A stretch of DNA of 13,492 nt from an uncultured Eubacterium sp. (GTDB taxonomy: Bacteria; Bacillota; Clostridia; Lachnospirales; Lachnospiraceae). The position numbers and the translations under genes are program-made. Under the pieces are notes generated by a model, which was given only the letters and a program-made list of their open reading frames with translations, ran no database searches and was not told the DNA's origin. Location: positions 1 through 13,492 of the forward strand of contig CAJTVR010000064.1 of NCBI GenBank assembly GCA_910580075.1, written 5' to 3'. Below are positions 7,974 to 13,492 of this stretch, piece after piece; position 1 is the stretch's first letter; the number at the start of each line of letters is the position of its first letter.

Positions 7974-7978
7974 ATATT
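7964..7978. promoter_or_regulatory. 15 bp palindrome, possible operator
   Basis: AATATATGATATATT reads the same on both strands apart from the central base. It lies between the divergent genes, covers the candidate plus-strand -10, and is just upstream of the minus-strand -35, a suitable place for a regulator to control both operons. AT-rich palindromes also arise by chance. Confidence 0.35.
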
Positions 7979-7984
7979 GGATTT

Positions 7985-8089
7985 CAGCTCTTAACAGTCC
8001 AGATACTCCCTGAGCTGTTACTTCAGTTTGCATGCCGGCGGCTAAACTCACCCGTTCTGCCGGTTCGCGAAAACGGGATGCCCCGGCAT
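7985..8089 (+). promoter_or_regulatory. Structured leader upstream of the C-C bond lyase
   Basis: Several inverted repeats are stacked here. CAGCTC (7985-7990) can pair with GAGCTG (8012-8017). TAACAG (7992-7997) can pair with CTGTTA (8015-8020); the two pairings exclude each other. Then ATGCCGG (8032-8038) pairs with CCGGCAT (8083-8089), enclosing CCCGTT (8051-8056) with AACGGG (8072-8077). The nested stem ends about 35 nt before the lyase start. I do not recognise a known riboswitch class. No T-run terminator follows the stems. Confidence 0.4.
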
Positions 8090-8124
8090 TCCAGGATATA
8101 AAAACAAGAAAAGGAATACATTTT

Positions 8125-9093
8125 ATGAAAAATTTATCTCTGTACTACAGCGTCGGCCCTTTATTATACTGCCCCGCCAGCCGCGAAACAATTGCGCAGT
8201 CCATCATCAGCCAGAGTTTTGGCAGCTGTTTTTCCCTGTCTCTGTGTCTGGAAGATACGATTAACGACAGCTGTGTAGAATCCGCTGAACATACCCTTGC
8301 TGAATCTTTAGGCCGGATTTACCGTGCCAGATCACAGCAAACGTTTTATCTGCCCAAAATTTTTATCCGGGTACGGCATCCTGAACAGATTCTGCGTCTG
8401 ATGCATCTTTTACAGGACAGCATTGATCTGTTAAGCGGATTTATCATCCCCAAATTTTCCCTGGAAAATGCGGATGCATACATACAGGCTGTGATTCTGG
8501 CAAATGAGCAGAGCAAAAAGACACTGTACTGCATGCCGATTTATGAAAGCGCCAGCATCATAGACCTTCGAAGCCGTTATGATATCCTTTATGCATTAAA
8601 GGAAAAGCTGGCACAGATAGAGCCTCTGGTACTTAATATCCGTGTAGGCGGGAACGATTTGTGTCATTTATTTTCGTTCCGCCGGCATGCAGATGAATCC
8701 ATTCATAAAATCCGCCCGGTTGCTGATATTTTCTCAGATATTATTACGGTCTATGGCATGGATTATGTTATATCCGGCCCTGTATTTGAGTATTACAGCG
8801 GAAGCAAATGGGAAAACGGGCTGAAAAACGAACTCCGTGACGACATGCTGTGCGGATTTACCGGCAAAACCGTCATCCATCCAAATCAGATTGCAATTGT
8901 AAGCAAAGCATACCAGGCAGCGGAGCAGGACTACGAAGATGCCTTAAGCATCCTGAACTGGGATAAACAGCAGACATCTTATGTGTCTGCAAATCCGGCC
9001 AGGGAACGCATGAATGAACTGAAAACACATACAAACTGGGCCAGAAAGGTTATTTTTATGGCGGAAGCATTCGGTGTCAGCAGGCAGACATAA
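8125..9093 (+). CDS. CitE/HpcH-like C-C bond lyase of Ter-type biosynthetic modules
   Basis: A 322-residue TIM-barrel protein of the HpcH/HpaI aldolase and citrate lyase beta superfamily, closest in look to the 'C-C bond lyase' group of Ter-linked operons. Motifs in order: LCLEDTI (40-46, acidic metal ligands), FIRVR (80-84), IIPKF (107-111), PIYES (138-142), IRVGGNDLCHLF (172-183) and GFTGKTVIHPNQI (244-256, the CitE-type C-terminal signature). These superfamily enzymes make or break a carbon-carbon bond in acyl-CoA or keto-acid substrates using Mg2+; the substrate here is unknown. No signal peptide is seen. The start at 8125 has AAAGGA at a suitable distance; an in-frame ATG at 8032 falls in the hairpin leader with no ribosome site. 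It is divergent from the protease-yceG-telA set and 74 nt before asnB, with no terminator between. Confidence 0.87.
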   Translation: MKNLSLYYSVGPLLYCPASRETIAQSIISQSFGSCFSLSLCLEDTINDSCVESAEHTLAESLGRIYRARSQQTFYLPKIFIRVRHPEQILRLMHLLQDSIDLLSGFIIPKFSLENADAYIQAVILANEQSKKTLYCMPIYESASIIDLRSRYDILYALKEKLAQIEPLVLNIRVGGNDLCHLFSFRRHADESIHKIRPVADIFSDIITVYGMDYVISGPVFEYYSGSKWENGLKNELRDDMLCGFTGKTVIHPNQIAIVSKAYQAAEQDYEDALSILNWDKQQTSYVSANPARERMNELKTHTNWARKVIFMAEAFGVSRQT

Positions 9094-9167
9094 AAATTGT
9101 GAAACTGTCATAACCGCACTTTTTCCTGCATACATTAAAGCAAAGAACATGACGCAAAGGTAAGTTT

Positions 9168-11021
9168 ATGTGCAGTATCGCAGGCTTTTATCATCCTTCT
9201 GTCCGTTTTCATGCAAAACCGGCAGAATTTGAACATATCTTACAAAAGATGTGCCAGGTTCAGACACACCGCGGCCCGGACGACTCAGGTATTTATCTTT
9301 CCGCACAATGCGGACTGTCCCATACCAGGCTTTCCATTATAGACCTGAAAAACGGACACCAGCCTATGACGCGGGCCAGAAACGGCTGTCTGTACCATAT
9401 CGTATACAATGGTGAAATTTATAATACGAAAATGCTGCGCCAGCAGCTGTCTGCACGCGGCGTGATACCGGAAACATCCTCCGATACAGAAATCATCCTC
9501 CTGTCCTATCTGGCTTTCGGCCCTGAATTCGTTCAGAAATTAGACGGCATTTTTGCATTTGCTATTTATGACGAACGCCACAAAACCTTAAACCTGTACC
9601 GTGACAGCTTCGGTGTCAAGCCGCTGTTTTATACCGTCTTAGACGGCACACTTGTTTTTTCCTCTGAAATCAAAGGTCTGCTCTGCTTTCCCGGCATAAA
9701 AGCAGAGCTTGATATAAACGGGCTGAACGAACTGTTCGGTATAGGTCCTGCAAGAATTCCCGGAAGCGGTGTTTTAAAAAATATCCACGAACTGAAACCG
9801 GGCACTTCCATGACCTTAAGTCCGGCGGGATTTAAAACCCATACATATTTCAGGCTGGCCAGCCGCCCGCATGAAGATTCCTACGAAGAGACTATTGAAA
9901 AAACCCGTTTTCTTGTCACAGATGCCATCAAACGGCAGATGATTTCTGATGTTCCCATCTGCACGTTTCTCTCCGGAGGCATAGATTCCAGCCTTGTTTC
10001 TGCTGTCTGTGCCAGAGAACTGGCCCTGAAGGGTGAAAAACTTACAACTTATTCTTTTGATTTTACCGGAAACGACAAGTATTTTCAGGCAAACAGCTTC
10101 CAGCCTTCCATGGACCGGCCGTATGTGGATAAAATGGTTTCGTTTCTGCATTCTGACCACCGCTATCTGGAATGCGGAAGCCAGATACAGGCTGACAAAC
10201 TTTACGAATCCGTAGATGCCCACGACCTTCCCTGCATGGCGGACATTGATTCATCCCTGCTTTATTTCTGCGGCGAAGTCTCAAAAAACCACAAAGTCGT
10301 ACTGACCGGAGAATGTGCAGACGAAGTATTCGGGGGATATCCATGGTTTCATAAAGAATCCTTTTTATCCTGCAATACATTCCCATGGACGCCTGACCTG
10401 TCTGCGCGCAGACAGCTTTTAAACCAGGACCTGTTAAAACGCATGGATATGGACGCCTATGTCAGAAACGCTTATGAAACCGCTATCCGAGAAATCCAGA
10501 TCCTCCCGGATGAAAACGAGACCGAGGCAGACAGACGGCGCATCAGCTATCTGAATATCCGTTTTTTCATGCAGACCCTCCTAAACCGCATGGACCGCAC
10601 CAGCATGCATTCCGGTCTGGAAGCCCGTGTTCCATTTGCAGACCGCTCGCTTGTTACATATGTATTTAATGTTCCGTGGGAAATGAAAGCAAAAGACGGC
10701 ATTGTAAAAAATGTACTCCGCCAGGCAGCACGCACCCTTCTCCCGGATGAAATCTTATTCCGGAAGAAGAGTCCGTATCCAAAAACTTACAATCCGCACT
10801 ACGAGCAGCTGCTCTGCGGTCGGCTCAGAGATGTCCTTTCACAGCCTGACTGTCCGCTGCTGCCACTGATTGACAAAAAAGCTGTCGCACAGTTTTTAGA
10901 CCGTCCGAAAGACTATGGCGCACCATGGTACGGACAGCTGATGGCAGGCCCTCAGATGACTGCTTACCTGCTGCAGACGGAATATTTTTTGAGAAAATAC
11001 AATGTGGAATTGATTCTTTAA
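9168..11021 (+). CDS. asnB: Glutamine-hydrolysing asparagine synthase (AsnB-type)
   Basis: A 617-residue cytoplasmic enzyme that moves ammonia from glutamine to an adenylated carboxylate, classically aspartate to asparagine. The N-terminal amidotransferase domain (about 2-215) has the nucleophile Cys2, RGPDDSG (35-41), SHTRLSIIDL (51-60), IVYNGEIYN (78-86), SSDTEI (104-109) and RDSFGVKPLFY (145-155). The synthetase domain has the ATP pyrophosphatase loop FLSGGIDSS (267-275), DLPCMADIDSSL (353-364), LTGECADEVFGGYPWF (379-394) and the late MDRTSMHSGLEARVPFADR stretch. Cys replaces the usual Gly in GEGADE. ATG 9168 follows AAAGGT by 7 nt. Its length matches the larger Bacillus AsnO/YisO type. 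Being downstream of the lyase, it may amidate that pathway's product instead of, or as well as, aspartate (inference). Confidence 0.93.
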   Translation: MCSIAGFYHPSVRFHAKPAEFEHILQKMCQVQTHRGPDDSGIYLSAQCGLSHTRLSIIDLKNGHQPMTRARNGCLYHIVYNGEIYNTKMLRQQLSARGVIPETSSDTEIILLSYLAFGPEFVQKLDGIFAFAIYDERHKTLNLYRDSFGVKPLFYTVLDGTLVFSSEIKGLLCFPGIKAELDINGLNELFGIGPARIPGSGVLKNIHELKPGTSMTLSPAGFKTHTYFRLASRPHEDSYEETIEKTRFLVTDAIKRQMISDVPICTFLSGGIDSSLVSAVCARELALKGEKLTTYSFDFTGNDKYFQANSFQPSMDRPYVDKMVSFLHSDHRYLECGSQIQADKLYESVDAHDLPCMADIDSSLLYFCGEVSKNHKVVLTGECADEVFGGYPWFHKESFLSCNTFPWTPDLSARRQLLNQDLLKRMDMDAYVRNAYETAIREIQILPDENETEADRRRISYLNIRFFMQTLLNRMDRTSMHSGLEARVPFADRSLVTYVFNVPWEMKAKDGIVKNVLRQAARTLLPDEILFRKKSPYPKTYNPHYEQLLCGRLRDVLSQPDCPLLPLIDKKAVAQFLDRPKDYGAPWYGQLMAGPQMTAYLLQTEYFLRKYNVELIL

Positions 11022-11037
11022 GTATGTGTTAACCGAA

Positions 11038-11068
11038 CGCCGGGAAGAGACACTTTTTCCTTTTTCTG
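11038..11068 (+). repeat. Left terminal inverted repeat of copy 2
   Basis: It begins CGCCGGGAAGAGACAC and ends CCTTTTTCTG. It is the exact reverse complement of 11288-11318 over 31 bp. Confidence 0.9.
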
Positions 11069-11287
11069 TTCCACCTGCAAACAGTAAGAAATTCTAAATT
11101 TTCTGCTTCGAGGCTGTGGCAGCGGACGGACCGGTGCCTGATGCCCTGACGTTCCTGGCATGCTTTATGCAGTGGCACTGGCAGGCATCTTTTGGGGCTT
11201 CAGCGTTTTGTGCAGCGAAAGGCAGAGTGCCCCAAATCCTGGATATGAGGCAGAAAATTAAGAATTTCTAACTGTTCTCCGGAGTCA

Positions 11288-11318
11288 CAGAAAAAGGAAA
11301 AAGTGTCTCTTCCCGGCG
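11288..11318 (-). repeat. Right terminal inverted repeat of copy 2
   Basis: It begins CAGAAAAAGG and ends GTGTCTCTTCCCGGCG. It is the perfect partner of 11038-11068. The corresponding arm of copy 1 (236-265) differs in its outer part (GTTTCTCCGCCCGGCG). Confidence 0.9.
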
Positions 11319-11326
11319 TACGGATA

Positions 11327-11507
11327 GTATATACTCCGATTTTTCAAGCAAGCTCTAGTAATACGGCAGCAGAATACACAGTTCCAGCTGCATGCTGCCA
11401 GCCGGGCCGCGATACAAATCTGCTGCCGCATTCATCTGATTTTCAGCTTCTGCTCCATAAAATATTCCCTGATGCCAAAGCTGTATGGCACTGTCTTGTG
11501 GAAACGG
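11327..11507. other. Intergenic stretch between the repeat and dpaB
   Basis: No believable gene. One inverted repeat is visible, CGGCAGCAG (11364-11372) with CTGCTGCCG (11420-11428), with shorter CAGC/GCTG pairs in its loop. There is no T-run beside it, so I do not call it a terminator. A short open frame across 11303-11524 has low-complexity composition and no ribosome site. Confidence 0.5.
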
Positions 11508-12098
11508 TTACTGTGCGCCCATAATAACTGGCTGGATCTGCCTGCCCTGCAGAGCTTCTTTTAGCGTATCACTAATGAGTTCCGTATGCGCAATCATAGA
11601 ATTCTTTTTCCTGCTATAGTTATCCTGTCCAAACGGAACAAAATAGATGTGTTTCATATTCATAAGCATTCCGATATTTTTAAAATTCATGCCAAGTGCA
11701 TCGTTGGTGGAGATTGATATAATAAGCGGTTTCTCGTTGCGAAGGTGTGCTTTTGCCGCCATAAGCACCGGAGTATCTGTAATTCCGGCACACAGCTTTG
11801 CTAATGTGTTTCCCGTACAGGGTGCTATAATAAGCGCATCCAGATATCCGTCCGGGCCAATCGGCTCTGCATCCTGAATCGTATAAATTCCTTTTTCACC
11901 GGTAATTTCTTCCATATCCCTGCGGAATTCTTCTGCTGAGCCGAACCTCGTATCCATATTCTGCACATGGAAGGAATAAATCGGAATTACCCGCATATCC
12001 TGCTCTGCCAGCCGCTTTGTTACTTCCCTGATTTTTGCAAATGTACAAAAAGAGCCGGTCACCGCCAGCCCGACCGTCAGTTTCTGCTCCCGGGTCAT
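11508..12098 (-). CDS. dpaB: Dipicolinate synthase subunit B
   Basis: A 196-residue flavoprotein-like subunit (SpoVFB) that with DpaA oxidises dihydrodipicolinate to dipicolinic acid, the calcium chelator of the spore core, made in the mother cell. The family signature GLAVTGSFCTF (10-20), the nucleotide-type loop APCTGNTLAKL (92-102) and LIISISTNDALGMNFKNIG (125-143) are all present, and the length is normal. The ATG overlaps the dpaA stop as TAATG, with AGAGGTG upstream inside dpaA, so the two are translationally coupled. It is the last gene of its operon and converges on asnB across the repeat element. Confidence 0.96.
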   Translation of the reverse strand: MTREQKLTVGLAVTGSFCTFAKIREVTKRLAEQDMRVIPIYSFHVQNMDTRFGSAEEFRRDMEEITGEKGIYTIQDAEPIGPDGYLDALIIAPCTGNTLAKLCAGITDTPVLMAAKAHLRNEKPLIISISTNDALGMNFKNIGMLMNMKHIYFVPFGQDNYSRKKNSMIAHTELISDTLKEALQGRQIQPVIMGAQ

Positions 12099-12964
12099 TA
12101 GACAACACCTCTTTCAGATAAATTTAAATAAGATTCAATAATATGAAACAGCAGTTCAGCTGCCGATTTCGGAGCGTACTTTGCCGGAAGCCCGCTGCAG
12201 AGTTTTGCATTCAGTCCGTTTTGCGCACAAAATGCATAATCTAACCCGCCAGGAGATGATGCAATGTCAATCAGTACGGCATCACGGCGGACATATCCTA
12301 GCCGCTGCGCACTAAGCACCAGATCCGGTATCGTATTAAAGATGTATCCAAACTGTCCCCAGAATTCTCCCGGCTGTCTCTCCCCTGCTTTTGTTTCCAG
12401 CGAACAGTTGGAAACGGTAACTGCCCCTGTATCACATGTATCATCCTCTTCTTCCCAGGCCATAACTGCTTCTAAGCCGAAAACCTTTGCAATTTCTAAT
12501 TTTTCCAGATCTTTTTCATATACCGTCACATTGCCGCCCAGCGCATGCAGCCGCTGCGCCAGCGCCTGGCCGCACCTTCCATATCCCATGACCAGTATCT
12601 TTTTCCCGCAGAGCACTTCTTTTCCTGACAGAACTGCTTCCGCAAGCGCTCCTTCGGCAGTCGCACACGCATTCGCATAAGCAGCTCCCGGTTCTTTCAT
12701 ATAGTCAATAAAAAAAACTCCCTGCCTGCGTTTGCTTTCTGCCATTTCGGGCGGAAAATTGCATCCGAATACGTACTCTCCCGCCTGCAGTTTATCAGCG
12801 ATGTGCTCCAGATATTCCGCAGTTTTTGCAGGAGGAAGCATAACGGCATCATATCCCCCGTCCAGCCAGGAATCACAGTATGTGACTGTCTGTCCTCTGG
12901 CGCAAAGCATCTGGAATAAATATTTCTGACGTTCTTCTTTCCCTAAAATAAGAAACCGTCCCAT
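12098..12964 (-). CDS. dpaA: Dipicolinate synthase subunit A
   Basis: A 288-residue NAD(P)-binding subunit (SpoVFA) of dipicolinate synthase. The Rossmann motif KKILVMGYGRCGQALAQRL is at 121-139. The C-terminal AVLIDIASSPGGLDYAFC and SGLPAKYAPKSAAELL stretches are typical of the family. ATG 12964 is set by a strong GGAGGTG 7 nt upstream. It overlaps dpaB by 1 nt. Presence of the intact pair points to an organism able to form heat-resistant endospores. A mother-cell sigma-type promoter lies just upstream (12983-13010), separating it from the pyk transcript. Confidence 0.96.
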   Translation of the reverse strand: MGRFLILGKEERQKYLFQMLCARGQTVTYCDSWLDGGYDAVMLPPAKTAEYLEHIADKLQAGEYVFGCNFPPEMAESKRRQGVFFIDYMKEPGAAYANACATAEGALAEAVLSGKEVLCGKKILVMGYGRCGQALAQRLHALGGNVTVYEKDLEKLEIAKVFGLEAVMAWEEEDDTCDTGAVTVSNCSLETKAGERQPGEFWGQFGYIFNTIPDLVLSAQRLGYVRRDAVLIDIASSPGGLDYAFCAQNGLNAKLCSGLPAKYAPKSAAELLFHIIESYLNLSERGVV

Positions 12965-12982
12965 ATAACTGCACCTCCACTT

Positions 12983-13010
12983 TATTTTATGCAGTATTTA
13001 TGAGACGGTT
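12983..13010 (-). promoter_or_regulatory. Candidate sigma-K/sigma-E-type sporulation promoter of dpaA
   Basis: On the minus strand CATAAAATA (12983-12991) matches the CATAnnnTA -10 of mother-cell sigma factors. It is preceded after 16 nt by AC (13008-13009, in AACC), the sigma-K -35 core. The spoVF operon of B. subtilis is sigma-K dependent. A caution is that the predicted start point, near 12976, leaves a very short leader beginning at or within the ribosome site. Confidence 0.42.
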
Positions 13011-13047
13011 CCTGTTTAAATCTGCTCCTGGTTATATTTCATCTATA

Positions 13048-13492
13048 TTACCAGGTTGCTGCTTTTTTCGGTTTATCCACTGTCTGTACTTTTATCATAT
13101 TTGTAGTTCCTGCAACACCGAGCGGAACACCTGATGTAATGACTACCAGATCTCCCGGATTTACAAATCCATAATCTCTTGCATTGCTTACAGCATGATT
13201 AAATAATTCAATCACATCGCTTTCTTCCGTAATCAAAAGCGGCCTTACACCCCACGATAGATTTAACTGACGTCCGACTTTATCATCAATCGTGCATCCG
13301 ATAATCTGGCATTCCGGACGGTAACGGGAAATCATGCGGGCCGATGTCCCGGACTTTGTAACCGTTAAAATTGCACTTGCATTCAGGTCATGTGCCGTCG
13401 TACAGGTCGCATGGCAGATTGCATCCGTAATATTGGAATTAGAACTATGGTCATGTCCGAAAAACCGCTTTTTATAATCAATATCCTGTTCG
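13048..13492 (-). CDS. pyk: Pyruvate kinase, C-terminal part (runs off window)
   Basis: The last 147 codons of pyruvate kinase, which converts phosphoenolpyruvate and ADP to pyruvate and ATP in glycolysis. The frame is open to the window edge, so this is a partial gene and not the 95-residue protein starting at the internal Met 13335. The visible C-terminal domain includes DAICHATCTTAHDLNA, ILTVTKSGTSARMISRYRP, LNLSWGVRPLL and PGDLVVITSGVPLGVAGTTN. It ends with a short DKPKKAATW tail, so it lacks the extra phosphohistidine-like C-terminal domain of Bacillus-type enzymes. It lies 83 nt upstream of dpaA on the same strand, with no clear terminator. Confidence 0.96.
   Translation of the reverse strand, partial: EQDIDYKKRFFGHDHSSNSNITDAICHATCTTAHDLNASAILTVTKSGTSARMISRYRPECQIIGCTIDDKVGRQLNLSWGVRPLLITEESDVIELFNHAVSNARDYGFVNPGDLVVITSGVPLGVAGTTNMIKVQTVDKPKKAATW

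Larger units (their letters stand above)
11030..11326 (+). repeat. MITE-like palindromic repeat, copy 2 (complete)
   Basis: A 297 bp element bounded by TA dinucleotides (TAACCG...CGGATA). Its termini are long inverted repeats: 31 bp at 11038-11068 and 11288-11318 are exact reverse complements, and further arms of about 24 bp ending in AAATTTTCTG pair inside them (one or two mismatches). An inner TTTGGGGC/GCCCCAAA pair follows. It carries no believable gene. It starts 8 nt after the asnB stop and may also serve as a transcription barrier between asnB and the convergent dpaB. TA at both ends would fit an IS630/Tc1-type non-autonomous element, but no transposase is in the window. Confidence 0.85.

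Noticed and set aside
8032..8124. N-terminal extension of the lyase from ATG 8032
   Set aside because: There is no ribosome site, the sequence forms nested stems, and family motifs fit a start at 8125.
11303..11524. Plus-strand open frame of 73 codons after the repeat
   Set aside because: It starts inside the repeat arm, overlaps the end of dpaB in antisense and resembles nothing known.
13034..13062. CCTGGT/ACCAGG inverted repeat at the end of pyk as a terminator
   Set aside because: One arm is coding, the loop is long and there is no T-run.

Overview
The window looks like part of the chromosome of an anaerobic, spore-forming Firmicute, most likely a Lachnospiraceae member (Blautia-like). 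The base composition is moderate. Starts are preceded by Shine-Dalgarno sequences such as AAAGGAG and GGAGGTG. There is a dpaA-dpaB pair for spore dipicolinic acid and a clostridial-type pyruvate kinase. No phage, CRISPR, tRNA, rRNA or transposase gene is visible.

Layout. Positions 1-273 hold most of a roughly 300 bp MITE-like palindromic element. A minus-strand series follows, described here from right to left in transcription order. It starts with a cytoplasmic trypsin-like protease fused to a YceG-type module (7837-6344). Next come a three-module YceG-like protein (6351-4033) and a TelA/YceH-family protein (4029-2866); these three are tightly coupled. A GNAT acetyltransferase (2689-2180) and a membrane-anchored serpin (2068-302) complete the series. 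Divergently, on the plus strand, are a CitE/HpcH-like TIM-barrel C-C bond lyase (8125-9093) and a glutamine-hydrolysing asparagine synthase (9168-11021). The 287 bp divergent control region holds two candidate promoters, a 15 bp palindrome and hairpin-rich leaders. A second, complete copy of the repeat (11030-11326), inverted relative to the first, begins 8 nt after the asnB stop. Beyond it, on the minus strand, are the sporulation pair dpaB/dpaA (11508-12964) and the 3' end of pyruvate kinase (13048 to the window edge).

How the genes may work together. YceG next to TelA, and the C-C bond lyase, are hallmarks of the Ter-type stress and 'biosynthetic module' systems described by comparative genomics (compare B. 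subtilis yceCDEFGH). Here the TerD and TerC genes are absent from the window. Instead the module is joined to a dedicated protease carrying the same module that is repeated three times in the neighbouring YceG-like protein, to an asparagine synthase that could amidate a small-molecule product, and to a serpin. The two inverted repeat copies sit 28 nt and 8 nt beyond the outermost stop codons and so frame the whole seven-gene locus. Domain identities are read from motifs. The proposal that these genes form one functional system is inference.
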